The notes under the pieces are model-generated. The model saw only the letters and a list, made by a program, of their open reading frames with translations. It ran no database searches and was not told the origin of the DNA. From Formosa algae (GTDB lineage: Bacteria; Bacteroidota; Bacteroidia; Flavobacteriales; Flavobacteriaceae), in NCBI RefSeq assembly GCF_001439665.1, contig NZ_LMAK01000073.1:51063-115062 (forward strand): a DNA stretch of 64,000 nucleotides. The letters are read 5' to 3'. This document shows, in pieces, positions 18,631-27,542 of the stretch (positions are counted from its first letter, which is position 1; every line of letters begins with the position of its first letter). Both the position numbers and the translations under genes were made by a program.

Positions 18631-18976
18631 TATCACAGAATTTAACGAATATAGAACCAAAATGAACGACCGCATTTTGGGTGATAATAATAAAATTATT
18701 AAACGCATATTCAATTTAGACACCAATGCATTTCAAGCTGGTGCCTTAGATGTTAAAACTAAAGAACTTTTAGGTCTTGTTGCTTCGGCTGTATTGCGTT
18801 GCGACGATTGTGTTAAATATCATTTGGAGACCTCCTATAAAGAAGGTTTATCTCGAGAAGAAGTTGTTGAAGCTTTAAGTATTGCAACCCTTGTTGGCGG
18901 AACCATTGTAATTCCTCACTTACGCCGTGCTTACGAGTTTTGGGATGAGTTAGAAGCCTCAGAAGCTAAAATCTAA
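18620..18976 (+). CDS. AhpD-like carboxymuconolactone decarboxylase family protein
   Basis: This 118-residue protein is a single CMD domain of the AhpD-like type. The redox motif CDDCVKYH (CxxCxxxH, about residues 58-65) matches the active site of AhpD-type alkylhydroperoxidases rather than true decarboxylases. It probably handles peroxides or thiols in the cytoplasm. It overlaps the end of tatC by 11 bases, which suggests co-expression with kdsD-tatC. The functional link is not obvious. Confidence 0.88.
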   Translation: MSNNITEFNEYRTKMNDRILGDNNKIIKRIFNLDTNAFQAGALDVKTKELLGLVASAVLRCDDCVKYHLETSYKEGLSREEVVEALSIATLVGGTIVIPHLRRAYEFWDELEASEAKI

Positions 18977-18988
18977 AAAGTATACAAA

Positions 18989-19025
18989 ACAGAATGTGCT
19001 AATTTTAGTATTTTAGCACTTCTGT
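18989..19025 (+). other. Intergenic hairpin before lptB
   Basis: ACAGAATGTGCTAA and TTAGCACTTCTGT form an imperfect stem with one bulge and a loop of about 10 bases. Only a weak T-rich stretch follows, so it could be a poor terminator or an RNA processing site that separates kdsD-tatC-AhpD-like from lptB. Confidence 0.4.
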
Positions 19026-19056
19026 ATTTCTAAATCTGATTAAAAAACGCTTACAC

Positions 19057-19797
19057 GTGAAATTAAAAGCTGAACATTTAATGAAGTCCTATGGCGGACG
19101 AAAAGTTGTAAAAGATGTCTCTTTAGAGGTTAATCAGGGTGAAATTGTGGGTTTACTTGGCCCAAATGGCGCCGGAAAAACCACGTCTTTTTACATGATT
19201 GTTGGCTTGATAAAACCTAACGGCGGAACGATTTATTTAGAAGATAAAGAAATTACCAAATATCCCATGTACAAACGTGCACAAAACGGTATCGGGTATT
19301 TGGCTCAAGAAGCTTCGGTATTTAGAAAATTAAGTATTGAAGATAATATTTTAAGTGTATTACAATTGACTAAGTTGAGTAAAAAAGAACAACTTATGAA
19401 AATGGAATCGCTTATTGAAGAATTCAGTTTAGGACATATACGTAAAAGCCGTGGCGATTTATTGTCTGGTGGTGAACGTAGACGTACAGAAATTGCACGG
19501 GCTCTGGCCACAGACCCTAATTTTATTTTATTAGACGAACCTTTTGCTGGTGTAGACCCCGTTGCTGTTGAAGATATTCAGCGTATTGTAGCACAACTTA
19601 CCAAAAAAAATATTGGAATATTAATTACAGACCATAACGTTCAAGAAACCTTGGCGATTACAGATAGAACATACTTAATGTTTGAAGGTGGTATTTTAAA
19701 GGCCGGTAAACCTGAAGAACTTGCCGAAGACGAAATGGTACGTAAAGTTTATTTGGGTCAGAATTTCGAGCTTCGTAAGAAAAAATTAGACTTTTAA
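19057..19797 (+). CDS. lptB: LPS export ABC transporter ATPase LptB
   Basis: LptB powers extraction of LPS from the inner membrane with LptFG. The 246-residue protein has Walker [11 protein letters not shown] at about 34-43, the Q-loop in [13 protein letters not shown], signature [16 protein letters not shown] at about 134-149 and Walker [12 protein letters not shown] at about 157. The [10 protein letters not shown] block is diagnostic for LptB. The GTG start at 19057 is needed to keep the first strand ([13 protein letters not shown]). It follows the Kdo gene kdsD in the same direction, 80 bases after the AhpD-like gene with a hairpin between, so envelope genes are clustered here. Confidence 0.95.
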   Translation: MKLKAEHLMKSYGGRKVVKDVSLEVNQGEIVGLLGPNGAGKTTSFYMIVGLIKPNGGTIYLEDKEITKYPMYKRAQNGIGYLAQEASVFRKLSIEDNILSVLQLTKLSKKEQLMKMESLIEEFSLGHIRKSRGDLLSGGERRRTEIARALATDPNFILLDEPFAGVDPVAVEDIQRIVAQLTKKNIGILITDHNVQETLAITDRTYLMFEGGILKAGKPEELAEDEMVRKVYLGQNFELRKKKLDF

Positions 19798-19837
19798 ACA
19801 TAATTACATTTTGTTTTAAAAGACATTATTTAAATAT

Positions 19838-19883
19838 AAAATCGCTATATAAAGTGTTTAAAACCTTTTGTATAGCGATTTTT
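19838..19883. terminator. Bidirectional terminator between lptB and pssA
   Basis: AAAATCGCTATA (19838-19849) and TATAGCGATTTTT (19871-19883) form a 12-bp stem with a loop of about 21 bases. It serves the convergent lptB and pssA genes. Confidence 0.7.
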
Positions 19884-19931
19884 CAATTTATAGTGACAAA
19901 CGTTGTGCGTAATAAAGAGCGGTTATCCTTT

Positions 19932-20696
19932 TTAATATTCTCCTTTAATTACAATATCTAACATAGACATGGCAACATACACAAGAATAATTAATGGTAT
20001 GGCTGCAAATTGTAAAAACACAAGCAACAACACACTTATAATTAAAAAGATATAACGGATAGCATTGGGTTTAAAATCCCAAGTTTTAAACTTAAGTGCA
20101 AACAATATTATTGGTGCATTTAATAAAAACGAACTTGTAATGGTTAATGCAATTAAGAATCCTTGATTCATGATAATCGCATTCATGATATCGTTATGTT
20201 GCAATTCCATTATTAAAGGCAACGAAATAATTAATAAGGTATTTGCTGGTGTAGGTAATCCTTTAAAATAATCTTGTTGTTCTTCATCTAAATTAAATTT
20301 AGCTAAACGATAAGCAGAAGATAAAGTGATAAAAAAACCAATTACAGGAAGGAAGGATGGCATAATAGCATCTCCGCTAAAAAAGGCATTCCAAGAACCA
20401 TCATCTACTGCTAGTTCAGATCTGCCTATACTTAAGCCTAGTAATTTAAACATGACTATCCCAGGAACAACTCCGCTCGTAACCATATCGGCAAGCGAGT
20501 CTAATTGTAAGCCTAACTCTGAAGATACTTTAAGTTTTCGTGCAGCAAATCCGTCGAAAAAATCAAAAAACACACCTCCAAAAACAAAGGCTGCAGCCGC
20601 TATAAAATGATTGTGAGTAGCAAATATTACAGCAATACATCCACAAAATAAATTTAATAAAGTCAGCGCGTTTGGCACGTAATTTTTAATCGACAT
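19932..20696 (-). CDS. pssA: CDP-diacylglycerol-serine O-phosphatidyltransferase
   Basis: PssA makes phosphatidylserine from CDP-diacylglycerol and serine, the precursor of phosphatidylethanolamine. The 254-residue integral membrane protein has the CDP-alcohol phosphotransferase motif DGFAARKLKVSSELGLQLDS (D-G-x2-A-R...G-x3-D, followed by LAD) at about 47-66, and around eight hydrophobic helices. I chose the ATG at 20696 (MSIKNYVPNALTLLNLFCG), where homologues begin. The frame stays open 24 codons further, but that stretch has the composition of a leader. Confidence 0.93.
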   Translation of the reverse strand: MSIKNYVPNALTLLNLFCGCIAVIFATHNHFIAAAAFVFGGVFFDFFDGFAARKLKVSSELGLQLDSLADMVTSGVVPGIVMFKLLGLSIGRSELAVDDGSWNAFFSGDAIMPSFLPVIGFFITLSSAYRLAKFNLDEEQQDYFKGLPTPANTLLIISLPLIMELQHNDIMNAIIMNQGFLIALTITSSFLLNAPIILFALKFKTWDFKPNAIRYIFLIISVLLLVFLQFAAIPLIILVYVAMSMLDIVIKGEY

Positions 20697-20908
20697 AGGG
20701 TATTTAATTTGTGTAAAAATACTAAAGAAATACGGTCTTAAACAAAAGCATTTGTATAAATAACACAATAAGCATCTCTTTTTTTAGTTAATTAATTTGT
20801 TACTTCTTAGGCAAAACAATTTTAAAACGGCTCTTAACGCAGCATAATGCCCGAAATAAAATTTTTAACCAATTAAATTATCTGCATATTTGTAAAAAAA
20901 AATTAGCA

Positions 20909-21982
20909 TTGAGAATTTTATTCGCCACATTTTTCGTTTTACTTACGGTTTCTGTGTCTAGCCAGACCGCAAGAAAATACTCTAACGAATTCATGAATAT
21001 TGGTGTCGATGCAGCTGCATTAGGAATGAGCCATTCGGTAACAGCCCAAACGGCCGATGTTAATTCGGGTTACTGGAATCCAGCAGGTTTAGTCCATTTA
21101 GAAGATAACCAACTGTCTTTAATGCACTCTAGTTATTTTGCTAATATTGCCAATTACGATTATGTTGCTTATGCCATGCCAATAGATAATAGGAGTGCGA
21201 TGGGTATATCTTTAATCCGTTTTGGAGTTGATGATATTTTAGACACCACACAATTAATAGACGATGAAGGAAATATAAACTACGACCGGATTCAGTTATT
21301 CTCTACCGCCGATTACGGCGTTACCTTTTCTTATGCTAGAAGGCCGACATTTGCTGAAGGCTTAAGTTATGGCGTAAACGCCAAAGTGATTAGACGTATT
21401 ATTGGAGAGTTTGCCAATTCTTGGGGATTTGGTTTAGATGCTGGTATTCAATACGAAACAGACTCTTGGAAATTTGGGGTGATGGCTAGAGATATTACAA
21501 CAACTTTTAATGCCTGGCAAATAGACGAAGATAAATATCAGACTGTTCAAGATGCTATTGAAGGTCAGAACCAGGAATTACCAGAAACCACAGAAATTAC
21601 AATTCCTAAATTACAACTGGGAATTTCAAAACAGTTCAACTTTAATTACGATTATTCTCTAGAAACCGCGATCGATTTACAGCTGCGTTTCGAAGAAAAT
21701 AATGATATCATTTCAACAAGTTCTGTTAGTATAAATCCGTCCTTCGGTTTTGAATTTGGCTATTTAAATATGGTGTATTTACGTGGTGGAATGGGTAATT
21801 TTCAAAATGAATTACAAATTGATAATACCGAAAAAGTTACTTTTCAGCCCAGTTTTGGCGTTGGTTTTAAATACAATGGCATTCAAATAGATTATGCATT
21901 TACAGATATTGGCGACCAAAGTGTAGCTTTATATTCGAATGTGTTTTCTTTAAAATTGGATTTTAGTATCTTTAGACACTAA
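20909..21982 (+). CDS. PorV/PorQ family outer membrane beta-barrel protein
   Basis: This 357-residue protein has a signal peptide cleaved near residue 18 (LTVSVSSQ). A 14-strand-like barrel of the FadL-related PorV/PorQ family follows, with the typical opening EFMNIGVDAAALGMS and YWNPAGL (about 64). It ends in a final strand FSLKLDFSIFRH. In Bacteroidota PorV and PorQ are parts of the type IX secretion shuttle. Which paralogue this is cannot be fixed by eye. The TTG start at 20909 is supported because the next ATG lies beyond the signal peptide. lnt follows on the same strand after 43 bases. Confidence 0.85.
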   Translation: MRILFATFFVLLTVSVSSQTARKYSNEFMNIGVDAAALGMSHSVTAQTADVNSGYWNPAGLVHLEDNQLSLMHSSYFANIANYDYVAYAMPIDNRSAMGISLIRFGVDDILDTTQLIDDEGNINYDRIQLFSTADYGVTFSYARRPTFAEGLSYGVNAKVIRRIIGEFANSWGFGLDAGIQYETDSWKFGVMARDITTTFNAWQIDEDKYQTVQDAIEGQNQELPETTEITIPKLQLGISKQFNFNYDYSLETAIDLQLRFEENNDIISTSSVSINPSFGFEFGYLNMVYLRGGMGNFQNELQIDNTEKVTFQPSFGVGFKYNGIQIDYAFTDIGDQSVALYSNVFSLKLDFSIFRH

Positions 21983-22025
21983 TCTATAGGATGTATTAGT
22001 CCTTGACAAACTTAGTTTTTACACT

Positions 22026-23621
22026 GTGAAACACTTCCTATTAGCTCTTGCATCAGGATTATTATTAGCCCTTGGCTGGCCCACTTACGGTTTTCCTGTT
22101 TTACTTTTTGTTGCTTTTATTCCGTTACTTTATGTGGTTTACCAAATCAAAGAACATCCTACTTTAAAATATAAAGGGTGGCGCGTATTTGGATTATCGT
22201 ATTTGGCATTCTTTATCTGGAATTACATTACGACCAATTGGTTACAATACGCAGATATATTTGGGGCTTGTTTTGCTATTTTAGTGAATAGCTTACTAAT
22301 GGCATTACTCATCGTTTTTTATCAAGCCGTAGCTAAACGCACCACAATAAATAAATCGCTTTGCTTTTTAATAACCCTATGGATTTGTTTTGAAAAATTA
22401 CATTTAGGTTGGGAGTTTTCTTGGCCATGGTTAAATTTAGGAAATGCATTTTCAGAACACCCAAAATGGATTCAATGGTACGAATTTACAGGAGCTTTTG
22501 GAGGAACACTTTGGGTATGGTTAGTAAATGTAATATTATTTAAAGCGCTTTTAGCTTACTTTAAATTTTCTGATACCAACATTTTAAAACGTGCAGCCAT
22601 ACAAACCACTGCACTCATTTGTATACCAATTGCCATTTCTATTGTTCGGTATTACACATACACTCCAGAATCTAATACTATTGAAGCTGTTGTTTTACAA
22701 CCCAATATAGATCCATACACAGAAAAATACAATGCCACAAATGAACAAGTTGCAGATCTATTACAAGGCTTAGCTCAAGAAAGTATTACACAAAAAACCA
22801 ATCTTTTAGTCACTCCTGAAACGGTTTTAGCCGAAAATTATGGTGTAGATTTGCCGAGTTTTAATAGAAGTCCTGAGTTTTTTAAAGCCAAGACTTTTGT
22901 GTACAACTATCCGAATTTAAATTATTTACTGGGATTACAGTTCTACGAAAAGCATACAAGTAAGGCAGATATTAGACCAACATCAAATCAATATAACGAT
23001 CATTTATGGGTCGATTATTTTAACTCAGCAGCCTTAATAAACTCGAATACAGCACCTTTAATTTATCACAAATCAAAACTGGTTGTTGGCGTAGAAAACT
23101 TTCCTTATCAAAGTGTTTTAAAACCATTAATTGGAGATGCTATGCTAAATCTTGGTGGCACAGTAGCCATGAAATCTACTCAAGAAGAACGCTCTGCTTT
23201 CACCTTAAAAAACACCAACTATAAAGTAGCGCCTGTAATTTGTTACGAATCTGTGTATGGAGAATATGTGACCGGATATGTTAGAAATGGCGCTAATGTA
23301 CTGGCTATTATGACCAATGATGCTTGGTGGGGAAACACTCAAGGGCACAAACAACATTTAAGTTATGCTAGAATTCGTGCTATAGAAACGCGCCGAGCAA
23401 TTGCAAGAAGTGCCAATACAGGTATTTCTGCTTTTATTAGTCCGAAAGGTGAACTCTTACAAACCTTAGCTTATAATGCTCAAGGAAGTTTAAAAGCTAA
23501 TATTCCTGTAAATACAAATATGACTTTTTATGTTACAGCTGGCGATTATATTGCTAGAATAAGTATGTTTTTAGCTCTTGGTTTATTCTTTATTACCTTC
23601 TTTAGAAGAGCACGGCAATAA
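22026..23621 (+). CDS. lnt: Apolipoprotein N-acyltransferase
   Basis: Lnt adds the third acyl chain to lipoproteins at the inner membrane, the last step of lipoprotein maturation. The 531-residue protein has a hydrophobic N-terminal half with about seven helices, then a periplasmic nitrilase-like domain (about 220-500). The catalytic triad fits Glu at about 265 in TPETVL, Lys at about 350 in YHKSKLV and Cys at about 406 in VICYESV. A C-terminal membrane helix closes the protein. The GTG start at 22026 is supported because no ATG occurs before the third helix. The window encodes at least ten predicted lipoproteins that would be substrates. Confidence 0.94.
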   Translation: MKHFLLALASGLLLALGWPTYGFPVLLFVAFIPLLYVVYQIKEHPTLKYKGWRVFGLSYLAFFIWNYITTNWLQYADIFGACFAILVNSLLMALLIVFYQAVAKRTTINKSLCFLITLWICFEKLHLGWEFSWPWLNLGNAFSEHPKWIQWYEFTGAFGGTLWVWLVNVILFKALLAYFKFSDTNILKRAAIQTTALICIPIAISIVRYYTYTPESNTIEAVVLQPNIDPYTEKYNATNEQVADLLQGLAQESITQKTNLLVTPETVLAENYGVDLPSFNRSPEFFKAKTFVYNYPNLNYLLGLQFYEKHTSKADIRPTSNQYNDHLWVDYFNSAALINSNTAPLIYHKSKLVVGVENFPYQSVLKPLIGDAMLNLGGTVAMKSTQEERSAFTLKNTNYKVAPVICYESVYGEYVTGYVRNGANVLAIMTNDAWWGNTQGHKQHLSYARIRAIETRRAIARSANTGISAFISPKGELLQTLAYNAQGSLKANIPVNTNMTFYVTAGDYIARISMFLALGLFFITFFRRARQ

Positions 23622-23644
23622 GCTAACGCATGGTTTAAACACAC

Positions 23645-24649
23645 TTAAAACATTAAATGCACCATCAGTTCTTTTAATAAATCTCCTTGTGGTACAGCAT
23701 TAGAACCAACGCCTTTACTTTTTACGTCAAACTCACGAAGTATTGCAATATTTGCACTCACCTTTTTCATGGGATAATTTCTTAACGCAACGAGATATTC
23801 ATCAACAAAATAAGGATTTATTTTAATTGCTGAAGCTACATTTCTAGGGTTTTTATCCGATAAACCATGAACCTGTAACAATTGCGAAAAAAATGAGAAC
23901 ACCAAAGATACCGTAACTACCATAGGATTATCCTTAGGGTTCTCGGCAAAATATTTCACAATGCGCTGTGCTTTCAGCGCATCTCTTGCTCCTATTGCTT
24001 TTCTTAATTCGAAGTTGTTATAATCTTTACTAATTCCTATATTTTCTTCAATATGTTCAGGTGTAATTTGAGTCTCTTTGGGTAAGATAATTTGGAGCTT
24101 CTCTAACTCATTATTAATCTTACTTAAGTTATTTCCTAAAAACTCTACCAACATTTGTGAAGCTTTAGGTGTGATTGTATAAGATTTAGGAGCTAAAACA
24201 CGACGAATCCAATCGGCTACCTGATTTTCATAAAGCTTCTTACTTTCAAAAACAACACCTGTTTTTTTAATGGTTTTATATACAGCCTTACGTTTATCTA
24301 TAGACTTGTATTTATAATTTAAAACTAAGATTGTAGAAGGTTGCGGATTCTTAGCATAATCTGAAATCTTATCTATAGTACGCGCTAAATCTTGGGCTTC
24401 TTTTACAATAATAACTTGGTATTCTGCCATCATTGGGTAACGTTTGGCATGTCCAACAATATCTTCTACAGTCACATCGCGACCATACAATACCATTTGG
24501 TTAAACCCTTTTTCTTCTTCACTTAAAACATGTGTTTCAATATAATCAGAAATCTTGTCTATATAATAGCTCTCTTCACCCATTAAAAGATAAATAGGCT
24601 TTAATTTTTTCTGTTTTATATCGGCAACTAATTGTTTAATCTCGTCCAA
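23645..24649 (-). CDS. holA: DNA polymerase III subunit delta
   Basis: HolA is the wrench subunit of the clamp loader and opens the beta clamp. The 334-residue protein has the delta-type AAA+ fold without a Walker A lysine motif. It opens with YLLMGEESYYIDKISDYI (about 20-37), and C-terminal helical collar residues continue to the end. The length is typical. It is divergent from the small nuclease-like gene at 24742. A minus-strand -7 box TATTTTTG (24681-24674) lies about 25 bases before its ATG. Confidence 0.92.
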   Translation of the reverse strand: MDEIKQLVADIKQKKLKPIYLLMGEESYYIDKISDYIETHVLSEEEKGFNQMVLYGRDVTVEDIVGHAKRYPMMAEYQVIIVKEAQDLARTIDKISDYAKNPQPSTILVLNYKYKSIDKRKAVYKTIKKTGVVFESKKLYENQVADWIRRVLAPKSYTITPKASQMLVEFLGNNLSKINNELEKLQIILPKETQITPEHIEENIGISKDYNNFELRKAIGARDALKAQRIVKYFAENPKDNPMVVTVSLVFSFFSQLLQVHGLSDKNPRNVASAIKINPYFVDEYLVALRNYPMKKVSANIAILREFDVKSKGVGSNAVPQGDLLKELMVHLMF

Positions 24650-24693
24650 ACTGTAAACTATATAGGATTATTCCAAAAATACACTCTCGGAAT

Positions 24694-24723
24694 TTGGTTT
24701 TTGAATTTTGAAATCTACCTTTG
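24694..24723 (+). promoter_or_regulatory. Promoter of the small nuclease-like gene
   Basis: TTG (24694-24696), 19 bases, TACCTTTG (24716-24723): an exact fit to the Bacteroidota promoter. The TTG codon at 24721 is part of the -7 box, so it is unlikely to be the translation start. The ATG at 24742 is the better start. Confidence 0.72.
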
Positions 24724-24741
24724 AAAATTCAAGACCTAACA

Positions 24742-25188
24742 ATGCAAGACCTAAACTTTCCGAAGTTTTCATTTCGATTCAAAAATAGCGAAAATAAAAT
24801 TTCTATTTTTGATGATATTCGTAAAAAATTTGTAATTCTTCAGCCTGAAGAATGGGTACGCCAACACTGTGTTCAGTATTTAATGCAAGTAAAGGGCTAT
24901 CCAAAATCATTAATAAATGTTGAAAAAGAATTAATTGTAAACGATTTACGAAAACGCTACGATATCGTCATTTTTAATCCCGACGGAAGTATTCATGTTA
25001 TTGTAGAGTGTAAAGCGCCTAAAATTAAAATTACACAAAGCACCTTCGACCAAATAGCCCGTTACAATTTAACGCTTAACGCCAGTTATTTAATGGTCAC
25101 TAACGGATTAAATCATTATTATTGTCAGATGGATTTTGAAGCCGAACATTATAATTTTTTACAAGATATTCCTAATTACAACGCCTAA
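24742..25188 (+). CDS. Stand-alone HsdR N-terminal-like PD-(D/E)xK protein
   Basis: This 148-residue protein matches only the N-terminal nuclease domain of type I restriction HsdR subunits. A conserved helix EEWVRQHCVQYLM (about 36-48) is followed by a PD-(D/E)xK core: Asp74 in RYDIVIF, then Glu89-Cys-Lys91 in IVECKAP, then a Gln-bearing helix ARYN. No HsdM, HsdS or helicase part is nearby, so it is not a restriction system. Stand-alone proteins of this type are common in Bacteroidota, without a known role. It has its own promoter, diverges from holA and is followed by a glycosyltransferase after 6 bases. Nuclease activity is inferred only from the motif. Confidence 0.85.
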   Translation: MQDLNFPKFSFRFKNSENKISIFDDIRKKFVILQPEEWVRQHCVQYLMQVKGYPKSLINVEKELIVNDLRKRYDIVIFNPDGSIHVIVECKAPKIKITQSTFDQIARYNLTLNASYLMVTNGLNHYYCQMDFEAEHYNFLQDIPNYNA

Positions 25189-25194
25189 TTGGTT

Positions 25195-26184
25195 ATGAAA
25201 ATTGCTATTGCTATTTTAAATTGGAATGGATCCAAGTTACTACAACAGTTTTTACCCACTGTGATAAAACATGCTGAAGATGCAGAAATCTATGTTATAG
25301 ATAATGCTTCTACAGATGATTCTGTATCTGTAATAAACACACTATTTCCGACTGTAAACATTATAGTAAATCCAGAAAATGGTGGTTATGCTAAAGGTTA
25401 TAATGATGGCTTAAAGCATATTACTGCAGATGTGTTTTGTTTACTAAATAGCGATATTGAAGTCACGCCTAATTGGTTGGCTCCAATTCGTGCAACATTC
25501 CAGTCTGAACCCAAAACAGCTATCATTCAACCCAAAATTTTAGATTATAAAAACAAAGATTATTTTGAATATGCTGGAGCTGCTGGCGGATTTATAGATA
25601 AATATGGATATCCGTTTTGTCGCGGTCGTATTTTTAATACGGTAGAAAAGGATGAAGGACAATACAACACCACGCTAGATATTTTTTGGGCAACAGGTGC
25701 TTGCCTATTTATAAGAGCTAATGTTTTTAAAAATATAAATGGATTTGACAATGCTTTTTTTGCGCACATGGAAGAGATAGATTTATGTTGGCGGGCAAAA
25801 AACTTAGATTATAAGGTAAAATGTGTACCAAGTTCTGAAGTCTATCATGTTGGTGGAGCTACTTTAAATGCTTCAAATCCGCAGAAAACATATCTCAATT
25901 TCAGAAACAGTTTATTCCTTTTAGTTAAAAATGCTGAAGGAAATATCTATACAATTATCGTATTAAGAATGATTTTAGATGGTTTGGCTGGCATACAATT
26001 TGTGGCACAACTAAAATTCAAGCATTTCTATGCAATAATTCGTGCTCATTTTAGTTTTTATGGTCAGATATCAAGATTATTGAAACAAAGACAAACCCTA
26101 GCAAAACAGCCTAATTATTTCAAAATAAGATCTATTGTTTGGGAATATTTCTTAAAAAAGAAAAAAATGTACAAACAATTATAA
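25195..26184 (+). CDS. Family 2 glycosyltransferase
   Basis: This 329-residue GT-A enzyme transfers a sugar from a nucleotide sugar, probably rhamnosyl- or mannosyl-type, onto a surface glycan. Visible are the N-terminal AILNWNG (about 6-12), the VIDNASTDDS motif (about 35-44), PENGGYAKGYNDGL (about 63-76) and the DxD-like NSDIEV at about 92. HMEEIDLCWRAKN lies at about 188-200. The acceptor is unknown. I chose the ATG at 25195; a TTG 6 bases upstream is possible. It lies 6 bases after the nuclease-like gene and is probably co-transcribed. Confidence 0.9.
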   Translation: MKIAIAILNWNGSKLLQQFLPTVIKHAEDAEIYVIDNASTDDSVSVINTLFPTVNIIVNPENGGYAKGYNDGLKHITADVFCLLNSDIEVTPNWLAPIRATFQSEPKTAIIQPKILDYKNKDYFEYAGAAGGFIDKYGYPFCRGRIFNTVEKDEGQYNTTLDIFWATGACLFIRANVFKNINGFDNAFFAHMEEIDLCWRAKNLDYKVKCVPSSEVYHVGGATLNASNPQKTYLNFRNSLFLLVKNAEGNIYTIIVLRMILDGLAGIQFVAQLKFKHFYAIIRAHFSFYGQISRLLKQRQTLAKQPNYFKIRSIVWEYFLKKKKMYKQL

Positions 26185-26234
26185 AATAGTTAGTAAAAGT
26201 TTTGTTAAACACGCTTTAAACATCTTTTTTTTCA

Positions 26235-26242
26235 TATTTTTG
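26235..26242 (+). promoter_or_regulatory. -7 box before the OmpA lipoprotein gene
   Basis: TATTTTTG matches the Bacteroidota -7 element. No TTG is found at the usual distance. Its position just before the ATG at 26245 favours the later ATG at 26272 as the true start. Confidence 0.45.
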
Positions 26243-26271
26243 ATATGTTTAAATGTAATTTAAAAATTATT

Positions 26272-27129
26272 ATGAAGAAACTAATTTTAAGCAGCGCTGC
26301 TGCTTTGCTCCTTTTATCATCATGTGTGTCTAAGAAAGACTATGCAGCATTGGAAGCTAAACAAAAAGAAACCCAAGATTTATTAAATACAGCAACCGTT
26401 AAACTAAATAGTTGCTTAACAGAGAAGGCTGCTGCTACCGCAAGAGCTGAAGCTTTGAAAGATCAGATTACAGATTTAATTGATACTAAAGGTAACTTAA
26501 CAACACTTACTCAAAAAGGTGCTGAAAATTTAGAAAAATCTTTAGAAAGCTTAAAAGAAAAAGATCTTAAGATTACAAGATTACAAGATGCCTTAACTAG
26601 AAAAGACAGTGTCACTTTAGCTGTAGTAACTAGTTTAAAGAAAGAGGTTGGTATTAACGATCCAGACATTGAAATTAATGTTGAGAAAGGTGTTGTATTT
26701 ATTTCTATCGCTGATAAATTATTATTTAAAAGTGGAAGTTATATCGTAACAGACAAAGCAAGAGAAGTATTAGCTAAAGTTGCTAAAGTTGTAAACAGCA
26801 AGCCAGATTTCGAAGCAATGGTTGAAGGTCATACAGATAACGTACCTTACAAAAAAGGTGGTATCTTAGAAGACAACTGGGATTTAAGTGTAAAACGTGC
26901 GACTTCTGTGGTACGTGTATTACAAGACTTAGATGTTAATCCTGCTCAACTAATTGCAGCTGGTAGAAGTCACTATGTACCATTAGTAGATAATGATACT
27001 GCAGAACACAGAGCAACAAACAGACGTACACGTATTGTTGTACTTCCTAAAATTGACCAATTCTACGAAATGGTAGAAAAGGAAATGAAAAATATGGTAG
27101 AAGCTGACGCTGCTATGAAACAGAAATAA
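26272..27129 (+). CDS. OmpA-family lipoprotein
   Basis: This 285-residue outer membrane lipoprotein has a signal peptide ending in LLSSC (lipid Cys18). A coiled-coil-like helical stretch with Ala/Glu/Lys repeats follows (about 24-115). The C-terminal OmpA peptidoglycan-binding domain spans about 135-265 (LLFKSGSYIVTDKA, VEGHTDNVPY, NRRTRIVVLP). It probably links the outer membrane to peptidoglycan. I chose the ATG at 26272 because MKKLIL starts a clean signal peptide and a -7 box sits just upstream of the earlier ATG. It is monocistronic with a strong terminator. Confidence 0.92.
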   Translation: MKKLILSSAAALLLLSSCVSKKDYAALEAKQKETQDLLNTATVKLNSCLTEKAAATARAEALKDQITDLIDTKGNLTTLTQKGAENLEKSLESLKEKDLKITRLQDALTRKDSVTLAVVTSLKKEVGINDPDIEINVEKGVVFISIADKLLFKSGSYIVTDKAREVLAKVAKVVNSKPDFEAMVEGHTDNVPYKKGGILEDNWDLSVKRATSVVRVLQDLDVNPAQLIAAGRSHYVPLVDNDTAEHRATNRRTRIVVLPKIDQFYEMVEKEMKNMVEADAAMKQK

Positions 27130-27152
27130 ATTCTGATTCACTTAATATATTT

Positions 27153-27186
27153 AAAAGCTCAATCGTAAGATTGAGCTTTTTTTTGT
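27153..27186 (+). terminator. Terminator of the OmpA lipoprotein gene
   Basis: AAAAGCTCAATC (27153-27164) and GATTGAGCTTTT (27169-27180) form a 12-bp stem with a 4-base loop, followed by a T-run. Confidence 0.88.
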
Positions 27187-27263
27187 CTTATTGTTTCTAA
27201 AATGATATTAAAAAGTTCGCTTTTATTATCTTTATTTCAAAATATAACACAACTGCCAGCAAT

Positions 27264-27542
27264 ATGGATAAAGAAGAAGCTATCACACCTCCTGCATTAA
27301 TAACAAGAGATTGGTTAGCGATAGAACGCACCAAACTTGCAAACGAACGTACATTCTTAGCTTATTTTAGAACCTTTATGGTGTTTCTAGGAACGGGACT
27401 TACCATTATTAAAATGCATATGTTTGTACAAATGGAATGGTTTGGAATTGTTTTATTAATTATGGCTCCAATTATTTTAGCCATCGGTATTTACAGATTA
27501 ATTAGAGTACGAAATATTATACGAGAGCATTATAACGTTTAA
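27264..27542 (+). CDS. DUF202 small membrane protein (YidH type)
   Basis: This 92-residue protein is a DUF202 domain with the family opening WLAIERTKLANERTFLAYFR (about 15-34) and two membrane segments (about 37-52 and 58-78). The function of YidH-like proteins is unknown, although some DUF202 domains sit in VTC-type polyphosphate or ion transport proteins. The next gene begins directly after its stop codon, so the two are coupled. Confidence 0.88.
   Translation: MDKEEAITPPALITRDWLAIERTKLANERTFLAYFRTFMVFLGTGLTIIKMHMFVQMEWFGIVLLIMAPIILAIGIYRLIRVRNIIREHYNV

Noticed and set aside
20697..20768. A 24-codon N-terminal extension of PssA
   Set aside because: Family members start at MSIKNYVPN; the extension is Cys/Phe/Tyr-rich and looks like translated leader.
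24721..24741. TTG start adding 7 residues to the nuclease-like protein
   Set aside because: The TTG is part of a perfect -7 promoter box, so it would precede the transcript.
24742..25188. A type I restriction-modification system
   Set aside because: Only the N-terminal HsdR-like domain is present; no methylase, specificity or helicase genes are near.
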